From an uncultured Gammaproteobacteria bacterium (GTDB lineage: Bacteria > Pseudomonadota > Gammaproteobacteria > Pseudomonadales > UBA5518): a stretch of 39,318 bases of DNA. The notes beneath the pieces are model-generated. The model saw only the letters and a program-made list of their open reading frames with translations. It made no database searches and was not told where the DNA came from. Position 1 is the stretch's first letter. The number at the start of each line of letters is the position of its first letter. The stretch spans positions 1 to 39,318 of the forward strand of contig CAIXOY010000233.1 in assembly GCA_903921135.1 (NCBI GenBank), given 5' to 3'. Of this stretch, positions 14,183 through 22,393 are shown piece after piece. The position numbers and the translations under genes were made by a program.

Positions 14183-16459
14183 ATGCTTAGCAAGGACCTG
14201 GAGTTCAATCTCAATTCTGCCTTCAAGCAGGCACGTGCGCGCCGGCACGAATACATGACAGTCGAGCACTTGTTGCTGGCTCTTCTGGAAAACGAGGCGG
14301 CAACCAAGGTACTGCGTGCATGCGGTGCTGATCTGCGCGTACTGGGTGGAGAACTCTCCGAGTTCGTCGAGACGACCACGCCCGTCATACCCGAGTCCGA
14401 TGCAGACCGGGAAACCGAACCCACGCTCGGGTTCCAGCGCGTTCTGCAACGCGCCGTCTTCCATGTACAGTCATCGGGCAAGACCGAGGTGACAGGTGCG
14501 AACGTTCTGGTGGCGCTCTTCAGCGAGCAGGAAAGCCAGGCGGTTTTCCTACTGAAGAAGCAGAACATCGCCCGTATCGATGTGGTCAACTTCATCACGC
14601 ATGGCATCTCCAAGGTCTCGGACAATCCCCGCCCGGGCGCGTCCGAAGGCAACACGGAAGAGGAGTCGCAGGCGGCATCTGCTGAAGGCGAGTCCAGCCC
14701 GCTGCAGAGTTATGCCACCAACCTGAATGACGAGGCGAAGGCAGGCCGCATAGACCCGCTGGTGGGGCGTGCGGTCGAAATCGAGCGCGTATCCCAGATC
14801 CTCGTTCGCCGGCGCAAGAACAACCCCTTGCTGGTCGGTGAATCCGGCGTGGGCAAGACTGCCATCGCTGAGGGCCTGGCCAAGCGCATCGTGGATGGTG
14901 AGGTGCCGGACGTCCTCCTGTCGGGCGTGGTGTACTCCCTGGATCTGGGATCCCTGCTGGCAGGCACGAAGTACCGGGGTGATTTCGAGAAGCGTCTCAA
15001 GGGGCTTCTCGCGGAGTTGAAGAAGAAAAAGAACGCCATCCTCTTCATCGACGAGATTCACACCATCATCGGTGCCGGTGCGGCATCCGGCGGGGTGATG
15101 GATGCTTCGAACCTGCTCAAGCCGCTTCTCAGTTCCGGAGAGATACGCTGCATCGGCTCCACGACTTTCCAGGAATTCCGTGGCATCTTCGACAAGGATC
15201 GCGCGCTCAGCCGCCGCTTCCAGAAGGTGGACGTGAACGAGCCGAGCGTGGATGAGACCTTCGAAATCCTGAAGGGGCTGCGCAAGCGCTTCGAGGAGCA
15301 TTACGGTCTGCGGTACAGCACGGCGGCGCTCAAGACCGCAGCCGAACTCTCTGCACGCTACATCACTGACCGTTTTCTCCCCGACAAGGCCATTGACGTC
15401 ATAGACGAGGCAGGCGCCTACCAGCGCTTGCAGCCTGAATCGCGCCGGAAAAAACTCCTTGGCGTGAAGGAAATGGAAGAGATCGTCGCGAAGATCGCAC
15501 GGATTCCCCCGCGCAACGTGTCTGCCTCCGACAAGGAGTCACTCCGCACGCTGGAAGACGATCTGCGCAGCGCCGTCTTCGGTCAGGACGCTGCGATGCA
15601 CGCATTGGCGACGGCCGTGAAGCTGTCAAGAGCGGGTTTGAAGACGCCGGAGAAGCCCATCGGTTGCTTCCTGTTCGCGGGGCCCACTGGCGTCGGCAAG
15701 ACCGAGGCGAGCCGGCAACTGGCCAAAACGCTTGGTCTGGAACTCATCCGCTTCGACATGTCCGAATACATGGAGCGCCACACCGTGTCGCGCTTGATCG
15801 GTGCCCCTCCCGGCTATGTCGGCTTTGACCAGGGTGGGCTGCTGACAGATGCCGTCACCAAGCACCCTCACAGCGTCTTGTTGCTGGACGAAGTCGAGAA
15901 GGCGCACCCCGAAGTCTTCAACCTGCTGCTGCAGGTGATGGATCACGGCACTCTCACCGACAACAACGGCCGCAAGGCGGACTTCCGGAACACGGTTCTC
16001 GTCATGACAACGAATGCGGGTGCCGAGCAGATGAGCAGATCTTCGATCGGTTTCGTCGAGCAGGACCAGAGCACTGACGGCATGGAGGCCGTGAAGAAGA
16101 TGTTCACGCCCGAATTCCGCAACCGTCTGGACTCCATCATCCAGTTCAGCCCGCTCGGTAAAGAGGTGGTTCGGAAGGTGGTAAGCAAGTTCGTGGCTGA
16201 GTTGCAGGCACAGATCGCGGATCGCAAGGTCAGGATCGAGATCGACGATGCAGCCTGCGATTGGCTGGTCGAGAGGGGCTACGACGAGCGGATGGGCGCC
16301 CGCCCGATGGCGAGAGTGATCCAGGAGCACATCAAGAAGCCGCTGGCAGAGATACTGCTGTTCGGCTCGCTCGAGAAAAGTGCCGGCGTTGTAACGGTGA
16401 GCGTGGAGGACGGAGAGCTCGTCGTGCTTGCCGAGTCGGCCGAGGCCGTGGAGGCCTGA
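14183..16459 (+). CDS. clpA: ClpA, ATP-dependent unfoldase of ClpAP
   Basis: The 758-residue AAA+ protein has the same length as E. coli ClpA. An N-terminal ClpS-binding Clp_N domain (1-145) is followed by D1 with Walker A GESGVGKT (K225), Walker B AILFIDEIH, and D2 with Walker A GPTGVGKT (K506) and Walker B VLLLDEVEK. The ClpP-docking loop reads SSIGFVEQ, an IGF rather than the IGL of E. coli. AGGAGAG stands just before ATG 14183. ClpP itself is not encoded in the window. Substrates are supplied by ClpS, and the Aat/Bpt transferases that create such substrates are encoded just downstream on the other strand. Confidence 0.98.
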   Translation: MLSKDLEFNLNSAFKQARARRHEYMTVEHLLLALLENEAATKVLRACGADLRVLGGELSEFVETTTPVIPESDADRETEPTLGFQRVLQRAVFHVQSSGKTEVTGANVLVALFSEQESQAVFLLKKQNIARIDVVNFITHGISKVSDNPRPGASEGNTEEESQAASAEGESSPLQSYATNLNDEAKAGRIDPLVGRAVEIERVSQILVRRRKNNPLLVGESGVGKTAIAEGLAKRIVDGEVPDVLLSGVVYSLDLGSLLAGTKYRGDFEKRLKGLLAELKKKKNAILFIDEIHTIIGAGAASGGVMDASNLLKPLLSSGEIRCIGSTTFQEFRGIFDKDRALSRRFQKVDVNEPSVDETFEILKGLRKRFEEHYGLRYSTAALKTAAELSARYITDRFLPDKAIDVIDEAGAYQRLQPESRRKKLLGVKEMEEIVAKIARIPPRNVSASDKESLRTLEDDLRSAVFGQDAAMHALATAVKLSRAGLKTPEKPIGCFLFAGPTGVGKTEASRQLAKTLGLELIRFDMSEYMERHTVSRLIGAPPGYVGFDQGGLLTDAVTKHPHSVLLLDEVEKAHPEVFNLLLQVMDHGTLTDNNGRKADFRNTVLVMTTNAGAEQMSRSSIGFVEQDQSTDGMEAVKKMFTPEFRNRLDSIIQFSPLGKEVVRKVVSKFVAELQAQIADRKVRIEIDDAACDWLVERGYDERMGARPMARVIQEHIKKPLAEILLFGSLEKSAGVVTVSVEDGELVVLAESAEAVEA

Positions 16460-16464
16460 GAAAG

Positions 16465-16490
16465 GGAAAATGGGGCGGGCCCCATTTTCC
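16465..16490. terminator. Terminator between convergent clpA and infA
   Basis: A perfect 11-bp inverted repeat (GGAAAATGGGG, 16465-16475, with CCCCATTTTCC, 16480-16490) around a four-base CGGG loop fills the 39-base gap between convergent clpA and infA. Its symmetry fits use from both directions; the T run lies inside the stem arm. Confidence 0.75.
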
Positions 16491-16498
16491 TGCTGCGG

Positions 16499-16717
16499 TC
16501 AGCGCTCGCGGAAGGTGATGCGTCCCTTGCTGAGGTCGTAGGGCGTCAGTTCGACCTTGACCTTGTCTCCGGTGAGGATGCGGATGTAGTGCTTGCGCAT
16601 CTTTCCGCTGATATGGGCTATCACCACATGACCGTTCTCGAGGCGTACCTTGAACGTCGTGTTGGGCAGGGTGTCTACCACCTCGCCATCCATCTCGAGA
16701 ACGTCTTCCTTCGCCAT
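16499..16717 (-). CDS. infA: Translation initiation factor IF-1
   Basis: The 72-residue single S1/OB-fold protein matches the universal IF-1 sequence (MAKEDVLEMDGEVVDTLPN, ending YDLSKGRITFRER). It occupies the ribosomal A site during initiation together with IF-2 and IF-3. It is the last gene of the trxB-aat-bpt-infA run, separated from bpt by 82 bases that include a small hairpin, so it probably also has its own promoter. Confidence 0.99.
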   Translation of the reverse strand: MAKEDVLEMDGEVVDTLPNTTFKVRLENGHVVIAHISGKMRKHYIRILTGDKVKVELTPYDLSKGRITFRER

Positions 16718-16783
16718 CCGGCCTCACTCATGCAGTTTGGGGCGGGCCGGATTCTGCCCTATCGGCCGTACAAATAGGAAGGG

Positions 16784-16799
16784 CAAAGACTGTTCTTTG
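16784..16799 (-). terminator. Small hairpin after bpt, possible weak terminator
   Basis: CAAAGA (16784-16789) pairs with TCTTTG (16794-16799) around four bases, directly after the bpt stop. On the minus strand it is followed by CCCTTCC rather than a U run, so at most it would partly separate bpt from infA transcription. Confidence 0.35.
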
Positions 16800-17519
16800 T
16801 CAGTCGACCCTGACCCAGTGGCCGTTGGTCAGCAGTTCTATTGGTCTGTAGCGGGTCTTGTAGTTCATCTTCCGGCAGTTGCGTATCCAGTAGCCGAGAT
16901 AGACGGCCGGCAGTTCCAGCTCCCTTGCGAGTTCTATCTGCCAGAGGATGACGAAGCTGCCCAGACTGCGCGATGACGTCTCCGGTTCGTAGAACGTGTA
17001 GATCGCCGAGATCCCGTTATCGAGGCGGTCCAGTACCGCCACTGCCAGCAATCGTTCGTGCTCGCGGAATTCCACGAAACGTGTGGCTCCCCACTCGCGC
17101 GTGAGGAAGGAATTGAATTGCTCCCGATCCGGCGGGTACATATCGCCGTCGCGGTGACGTCCGCAGATGTAGCGGCTGTAGAGGTCGAAGTGTTCGTCGG
17201 AGGAGATGTCCTCGACGACCTCGACGCGGAGGTCCTTGTTCCGGCTCAGGATGCGTCGTTGGCTACGGTTCGGGCTGAAGCCGGCGACGGGTACCCGGGC
17301 AGGCACGCAGGCGTTGCATGTGGCGCAGTGCGGGCGGTAGAGGTGCGGGCCGCTGCGCCGGAAACCGATGTAGGACAGCTGGCTGTAGATGCGCGCGTCG
17401 ATCGGCGTGCTCGGGTCGACGAACAGGGTGGTTGCCTGCTCGCCGGGCAGGTAACTGCAGTTGTGGGGGTAAGTGGCGAAGACGCGTACGTTCGCCAGCA
17501 AGGTCACCGGGTTGCCCAT
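16800..17519 (-). CDS. bpt: Aspartate/glutamate leucyltransferase Bpt (ATE family)
   Basis: The 239-residue enzyme belongs to the ATE1-like fold; gammaproteobacterial Bpt proteins move leucine from Leu-tRNA to N-terminal Asp or Glu, whereas eukaryotic ATE1 uses arginine. Seen here are the N-terminal cysteine motif HNCSYLPG (C21) with HCATCNACVP (C65, C68, C71), and the GNAT-like C-terminal half (IYTFYEPE, SLGSFVILWQI, YLGYWIRNCRKMNYK). Its start overlaps the aat stop by 16 bases, showing coupling. The product makes N-degrons read by ClpS. Confidence 0.95.
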   Translation of the reverse strand: MGNPVTLLANVRVFATYPHNCSYLPGEQATTLFVDPSTPIDARIYSQLSYIGFRRSGPHLYRPHCATCNACVPARVPVAGFSPNRSQRRILSRNKDLRVEVVEDISSDEHFDLYSRYICGRHRDGDMYPPDREQFNSFLTREWGATRFVEFREHERLLAVAVLDRLDNGISAIYTFYEPETSSRSLGSFVILWQIELARELELPAVYLGYWIRNCRKMNYKTRYRPIELLTNGHWVRVD

Positions 17520-18223
17520 GCCTCGTCGTCGGCGCTCCGCTCAAGGTGCCAGGGTGCTTCCACGCCCGGCAGATCGATATTGAAAGCTAATATATCCCGA
17601 AACTCCGCCCGAGGGATGCAGCGGGAACCGAAGCGCCGCATGTGCTCCGTGTCCTGCTGGCAATCGATCACCGCGAAGCCCCAGTCACGGAGCTGTACGG
17701 CCAGATGGGCGAAGCCGATCTTCGAGGCATCAGCCGCGCGTGCGAACATGGACTCGCCGAAGAACACGCGCCCCAACGCTACGCCATAGAGCCCGCCCAC
17801 CAGTTCAGATCCTGACCAGACTTCCACCGAGTGCGCGATGCCGGCGCGGTGCAGCTTCGAGTAGGCAGCGCGCATCCGGTCACCGATCCATGTGCCGGAG
17901 TGACCTTCCCGTAGTTCTGCACAGCCCGAAATCACTGCGTCGAAGGCAGTGTCGGCCGTCACACGGTAAGGAGCCTGGCGCAGGCGCTTGCGCAGGCTTC
18001 GATGCAAATGCAGTTCGGCGGGAAAGATCACGGCACGCGGATCGGTGGACCACCACAGGATCTCTTCCGGCTCCGAGAACCAGGGAAAGATGCCCCGGCG
18101 GTACGCAGCTACAAGCCGAGCGACCGACAGATCACCCCCGATCGCAAGAAGTCCCGCAGGTGTTGTCAGCGCGTCTTCGAGCGGTGGAAACCACCGGGGG
18201 TCGGCGCCAAGCTGGTGAATCAC
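17504..18223 (-). CDS. aat: Leucyl/phenylalanyl-tRNA-protein transferase Aat
   Basis: The 239-residue cytoplasmic enzyme adds Leu or Phe from aminoacyl-tRNA to proteins with N-terminal Lys or Arg. Key family blocks: FPPLEDAL, GLLAIGGDLS, AYRRGIFPWFSEPEEILWW, GTWIGDRMRAAY, HSVEVWSGSELVGGLYGVALG and FFGESMFA. GTG 18223 is preferred: it follows the trxB stop by 20 bases and yields the normal length, while the far upstream ATG 18289 would overlap trxB and add 22 unconserved residues. The 3' end overlaps bpt. Confidence 0.95.
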   Translation of the reverse strand: MIHQLGADPRWFPPLEDALTTPAGLLAIGGDLSVARLVAAYRRGIFPWFSEPEEILWWSTDPRAVIFPAELHLHRSLRKRLRQAPYRVTADTAFDAVISGCAELREGHSGTWIGDRMRAAYSKLHRAGIAHSVEVWSGSELVGGLYGVALGRVFFGESMFARAADASKIGFAHLAVQLRDWGFAVIDCQQDTEHMRRFGSRCIPRAEFRDILAFNIDLPGVEAPWHLERSADDEAWATR

Positions 18224-18243
18224 GCGCAAGAGGAGTCCGCTTC

Positions 18244-19191
18244 TCAGAGTCCGTCGAGGTATTTCTCGGCGTCGAGGGCAGCCATGCACCCGAAGCCCGA
18301 TGAGGTGATCGCTTGCCGGTACACATGGTCCGCAACGTCACCTGCGGCGAAGACGCCCGGCACGCTGGTCGCGGTTGCGTTGCCTGCCAGTCCGCTCCGG
18401 GTCCGGATGTAACCGTTGTCCATGTCCACTTGGCCTTCAAAGATCCCGGTATTGGGGGTGTGGCCGATGGCGATGAAAACGCCATCGACCTGTACGTCCT
18501 GCGTTTCGCCTCCGCCCGCCGGACGCAATCGCATCCCCGTAACGCCCGAGGCGTCACCCAGCACTTCCTCGAGGACGCTGTTCCAGCGCATCTCGACCTT
18601 GCCTTCGGTCGCACGGGCTCTCAGACGATCCTGAAGGATTTTCTCCGACTTCAGGCTGTCGCGGCGGTGCACGACATAGACCTTGGCGGCGAGGTTGGCG
18701 AGGTAGAGCGATTCCTCGACCGCGGTGTTGCCTCCACCGATGACTGCGACGGTCTTGTTGCGATAGAAAAAACCGTCGCAGGTGGCGCAGGCGCTCACGC
18801 CCTTGCCCAGAAACGTCTCTTCCGAAGGCAGGCCCAGATAGCGCGCTGACGCCCCCGTGGCAATGATCAGGGCGTCACAGGTATAGCTGCCGTTGTCACC
18901 CTCTAGCCGTATGGGGCGCTCGGCCAGGGCGGTCGTGTGGATGTGGTCATGGATGATGCCCACATCGAAGCGCTCGACGTGCTCCTGCATGGCCTGCATC
19001 AACTCCGGCCCCTGCAAATGGCCGTGACCGCCCGGCCAGTTCTCCACTTCCGTGGTGGTCATCAATTGCCCGCCGGGTTGGAGTCCGGCGATGAGGGCGG
19101 GGCGGAGATTTGCGCGCGCCGCATAGACGGCCGCGGTGTAACCGGCGGGGCCAGAGCCGAGGATGATGAGGCGGTGATGAGCGGTTGCCAT
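18244..19191 (-). CDS. trxB: Thioredoxin-disulfide reductase
   Basis: The 315-residue FAD enzyme transfers electrons from NADPH to thioredoxin. The FAD motif LGSGPAGYTAAVYAAR is at residues 11-26, the redox-active CATC is at C135/C138 (same positions as in E. coli), the NADPH motif VIGGGNTAVEE at 150-160, and the C-terminal FAD contact is GVFAAGDVADHVYRQ. It is first in the minus-strand run to aat, bpt and infA and divergent from ftsK. A weak AAAAGG lies before ATG 19191. Confidence 0.98.
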   Translation of the reverse strand: MATAHHRLIILGSGPAGYTAAVYAARANLRPALIAGLQPGGQLMTTTEVENWPGGHGHLQGPELMQAMQEHVERFDVGIIHDHIHTTALAERPIRLEGDNGSYTCDALIIATGASARYLGLPSEETFLGKGVSACATCDGFFYRNKTVAVIGGGNTAVEESLYLANLAAKVYVVHRRDSLKSEKILQDRLRARATEGKVEMRWNSVLEEVLGDASGVTGMRLRPAGGGETQDVQVDGVFIAIGHTPNTGIFEGQVDMDNGYIRTRSGLAGNATATSVPGVFAAGDVADHVYRQAITSSGFGCMAALDAEKYLDGL

Positions 19192-19264
19192 GGCGGAACG
19201 GGACCTTTTCGATCAAGGGCTTGTGAGGACGCGCGAGGCTGCGGGCAGAAGTCGGAATAGCGCC

Positions 19265-19270
19265 TATACT
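19265..19270 (+). promoter_or_regulatory. Probable -10 box (TATACT) for ftsK
   Basis: CCTATACT followed by TCCGGACGCGCGGC in the 145-base trxB/ftsK divergent region; CCGGAGCA (19322-19329) stands eight bases before the GTG start. No clear -35 hexamer is visible. Same layout as upstream of icd. Confidence 0.45.
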
Positions 19271-19336
19271 TCCGGACGCGCGGCTCTCGGGCCGGGCTTC
19301 AAGTGTAATTGAATCACCCTCCCGGAGCAGTAAGGC

Positions 19337-21745
19337 GTGTCGAGAACGCGAGGCGCATCACTCATCCAGACACGCTCTGGACCCACGCCCCTGCAGCACG
19401 GCATGCGTGAAGGGGTGGTGATCGGATTGCTCACGCTTGCGGCCTATCTTCTCCTTGCCATCAGCACGTTCAGCGTCAGCGATCCGGGTTGGTCCTCGAC
19501 CGGTACGGGGGCCGCGATCCTGAACGCTGGCGGTGCCACCGGCGCCTGGGTGGCGGACGTGCTGCTGTCTCTCTTCGGCAACGTGTCCTACATGCTTCCC
19601 CTTTTGCTGGGGTTCCGGGCCTGGGTCCTGCTTCGCGACCGCGAGCAGCCCTTCGAGGTCGATTGGCTCGTCATCTCGATTCGGGGCGTCGGTTGCGTCC
19701 TCGTCGTCGTTGCAGCAACCGGCATCCTTGCGATTCGCGGGAGCGAAGGCTCGCTTCTCCCGTTCGGGGTTGGCGGCATGCTGGGAGAAACGATTGCGTC
19801 TGTGTGCCTCGCAGCCTTCGGACTTGCGGGCAGCGAACTGCTGCTCGTGGCACTGCTCCTCTTCGGTCTCACCATCTTCACCGACCTCTCCTGGGTCTGG
19901 CTCGCGGAACGCACGGGCGCACATACCCTGGTCTGGCTTGGAAAGGCGAACGTGTGGCTGCGCGCTCGGCTCGAAGAGCGGCGCAGCCTTTACCGGCCAG
20001 ATACAGAAAGGGAAGAGCCCGTAGTGCAGCGGGTGCCCGTGACACCCGAACCGGAGCGCAAACGCCGTCTGCGCCGCGAACCCCAGATCGATGAATCCGC
20101 CACGCCGGTTGCGGTAGTGGAGGCACAGGAGCCCGTGATCCATGTCGCGGCGCCGAAACGCAAGGAGCCGGGCGAACGGGTACTGCGTGAGAAGCAGGGC
20201 GCGCTGTTCAGCCCGCCTGCCGGCATTGGCGGGCTGCCTCCGCTAGCCCTGCTCGACATGGCCGACAAGTCGAAGCGCAAGGGGTACTCCACCGAAGCGC
20301 TCGAGGGCTTGTCACGGCTTCTCGAAATCAAGCTTCTGGACTTCGGCATCGAGGCCAAGGTCGTTGAAGTACACCCCGGGCCGGTGATCACCCGCTTCGA
20401 GATCCAGCCTGCGGCCGGCGTCAAAGTGAGCCGCATCAGCAATCTGGTGAAGGATCTCGCGCGCTCGCTCGCAGTGGTGAGCGTTCGTGTGGTCGAGGTG
20501 ATACCCGGGAAACCCGTCGTCGGCATCGAGATCCCCAACGAGGATCGCGAGACCGTGCTGCTCGGAGACGTGCTCGCGTCGCGCGCCTACGAGGCTTCCC
20601 GGTCGCCGCTCTCGCTCGCGCTCGGCTATGACATTTCCGGCGAGCCCATGGTGGTAGACCTTGCCCGCATGCCGCATTTGCTGGTCGCCGGCACCACGGG
20701 TTCGGGCAAATCGGTGGGCGTCAACGCGATGCTGCTCAGCCTTCTGTACAAATCGACTGCAGAGGATGTGCGCCTCATCCTTGTCGATCCGAAAATGCTG
20801 GAGCTGTCGGTCTACGAGGGCATTCCGCACTTGCTGACGCCTGTCATCACCGACATGAAAGATGCAGCCAACGGACTGCGGTGGTGCGTCGCGGAGATGG
20901 AGCGTCGGTACAAGCTGATGGCTGCCATGGGCGTGCGCAACCTGGCTGGCTTCAATCGCAAGATCAGCGATGCCAAAGAGGCAGGCACGCCGATCTTCGA
21001 TCCGTTCTGGAAGCCCGAGCCCACCGTATTCGTCCCCGAGGACGAGCAGGTCGCTCCTGCGCTTGAGCCCCTGCCCGCGATCGTCGTGGTGATAGACGAG
21101 TTCGCCGACATGATGATGATCGTCGGCAAGAAGGTCGAGGAGCTGATCGCACGCATCGCGCAAAAGGCGCGTGCCGCGGGCATTCACCTGATCCTTGCCA
21201 CGCAGCGTCCCTCCGTTGACGTGATCACCGGCCTGATCAAGGCGAACATTCCCACCCGCATGGCCTTCCAGGTGTCCTCCAAGATCGATTCGCGCACGAT
21301 CCTCGATCAGGGCGGCGCGGAACAGCTGCTCGGGCATGGCGACATGCTCTATCTGCCCCCTGGCAGCGGCGTCCCCATCCGGGTCCACGGTGCCTTCGTC
21401 TCGGATGCTGAAGTGCATCGTGTGGTCGCCGAACTTCGCCAGCAGAGCGGCGGGCCGAATTACCTGCCCGGCATCCTCGAGGAGGGCAGCAGTTCTCCCT
21501 CCGCACTGCTTCCCGGTGAGAGTTCCTCCGAGGACGACCCCGAGGGCGACGGTCTTTATGACGAAGCCGTGCGTTTCGTGACCGAGAGCCGCAAGGCCTC
21601 GATCTCGGCCGTGCAGCGCAAACTGCGCATCGGCTACAATCGCGCCGCCCGGATGATCGAGGCCATGGAGGCCGCCGGTGTCGTCAGCGCGATGAACAGC
21701 AACGGCGGCCGTGAGGTCCTGGCACCGCCCCCGCCGTCGGGCTGA
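19337..21745 (+). CDS. ftsK: DNA translocase FtsK
   Basis: The 802-residue protein couples division to chromosome segregation at the septum. An N-terminal membrane domain with four hydrophobic segments (about 25-190) is followed by a charged linker shorter than in E. coli (802 versus 1329 residues in total). The RecA-like motor has Walker A AGTTGSGKS (about 452-460) and Walker B VVVIDEFADM. The C-terminal winged-helix gamma domain, which reads KOPS and activates XerD, reads SRKASISAVQRKLRIGYNRA. The start is GTG 19337 with CCGGAGCA upstream. lolA follows after 24 bases. Confidence 0.98.
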   Translation: MSRTRGASLIQTRSGPTPLQHGMREGVVIGLLTLAAYLLLAISTFSVSDPGWSSTGTGAAILNAGGATGAWVADVLLSLFGNVSYMLPLLLGFRAWVLLRDREQPFEVDWLVISIRGVGCVLVVVAATGILAIRGSEGSLLPFGVGGMLGETIASVCLAAFGLAGSELLLVALLLFGLTIFTDLSWVWLAERTGAHTLVWLGKANVWLRARLEERRSLYRPDTEREEPVVQRVPVTPEPERKRRLRREPQIDESATPVAVVEAQEPVIHVAAPKRKEPGERVLREKQGALFSPPAGIGGLPPLALLDMADKSKRKGYSTEALEGLSRLLEIKLLDFGIEAKVVEVHPGPVITRFEIQPAAGVKVSRISNLVKDLARSLAVVSVRVVEVIPGKPVVGIEIPNEDRETVLLGDVLASRAYEASRSPLSLALGYDISGEPMVVDLARMPHLLVAGTTGSGKSVGVNAMLLSLLYKSTAEDVRLILVDPKMLELSVYEGIPHLLTPVITDMKDAANGLRWCVAEMERRYKLMAAMGVRNLAGFNRKISDAKEAGTPIFDPFWKPEPTVFVPEDEQVAPALEPLPAIVVVIDEFADMMMIVGKKVEELIARIAQKARAAGIHLILATQRPSVDVITGLIKANIPTRMAFQVSSKIDSRTILDQGGAEQLLGHGDMLYLPPGSGVPIRVHGAFVSDAEVHRVVAELRQQSGGPNYLPGILEEGSSSPSALLPGESSSEDDPEGDGLYDEAVRFVTESRKASISAVQRKLRIGYNRAARMIEAMEAAGVVSAMNSNGGREVLAPPPPSG

Positions 21746-21769
21746 GGGCCCACCACAGGTGCTTCTGCC

Positions 21770-22393
21770 GTGCCGCGTGTATTTCTTCTTGCACTGCTTT
21801 GCCTCTCTGCGTATTCCGCTTTCGCGGATGCGCCTTCCGTCGCGCGCCTGGGCGAACTCCTCGCGGGCATGCGCAGCATCGAGGCGAGCTTCCACCAGCA
21901 ATTGAAAGACGAAAAGGGCGCCCTGATACAGGAGTCCGCTGGCAGGGTCGTGCTGGCCCATCCCGGGCGGTTCCGTTGGGAGACGGCCCCGCCGTTCGAG
22001 CAACTCGTGGTGTCAGATGGCACCACCGTCTGGCAGTACGACCCCGATCTCGCGCAGGTCGTCATACGTCCCCTCGACAAACGCGCCGATCAGGTACCCT
22101 CCATGCTGCTTGCCGGAGAGGTGGATGCCGTCGACAAGCTCTACAACATCTCCGCCTCACGCGACGACGCAGGGGCCGAGCGTTTCGAACTCCAACCCCG
22201 CTCGGAAGGGAGCCCTTTCTCGCGACTCGCGCTGCAGTTCCGCGCGGGCGCGTTGGAGCGGCTTGAAATCACCGACGGGCTGGCGCAGCGCACTGAGGTG
22301 TCATTCTCGGCCGTGAAACCCCTGACGGCACCGGACGCTTCGCTCTTCGTGTTCCGCACCCCGGAGGGTGTGGACGAAATCCGTGATGAGTGA
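21770..22393 (+). CDS. lolA: Outer-membrane lipoprotein carrier LolA
   Basis: The 207-residue periplasmic chaperone carries lipoproteins from LolCDE to LolB. A signal peptide (MPRVFLLALLCLSAYSAFA, cleavage about residue 19) precedes a beta-barrel-like fold with the family segments SIEASFHQQLKDEKG, GRFRWET, LVVSDGTTVWQYDPDLAQV and the C-terminal FVFRTPEGVDEI. The start is GTG 21770. The last eight bases overlap rarA. It lies in the conserved ftsK-lolA-rarA order. Confidence 0.96.
   Translation: MPRVFLLALLCLSAYSAFADAPSVARLGELLAGMRSIEASFHQQLKDEKGALIQESAGRVVLAHPGRFRWETAPPFEQLVVSDGTTVWQYDPDLAQVVIRPLDKRADQVPSMLLAGEVDAVDKLYNISASRDDAGAERFELQPRSEGSPFSRLALQFRAGALERLEITDGLAQRTEVSFSAVKPLTAPDASLFVFRTPEGVDEIRDE

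Noticed and set aside
16718..16799. Possible tRNA gene between infA and bpt (E. coli has serW beside infA)
   Set aside because: No cloverleaf, no GTTC-type T-loop and too short; only a small AT-rich hairpin is present.
20312..22003. A 563-codon open frame on the minus strand inside ftsK and lolA
   Set aside because: The plus strand encodes intact FtsK and LolA with all motifs; the antisense frame is rich in His, Arg and Gln with no domain.
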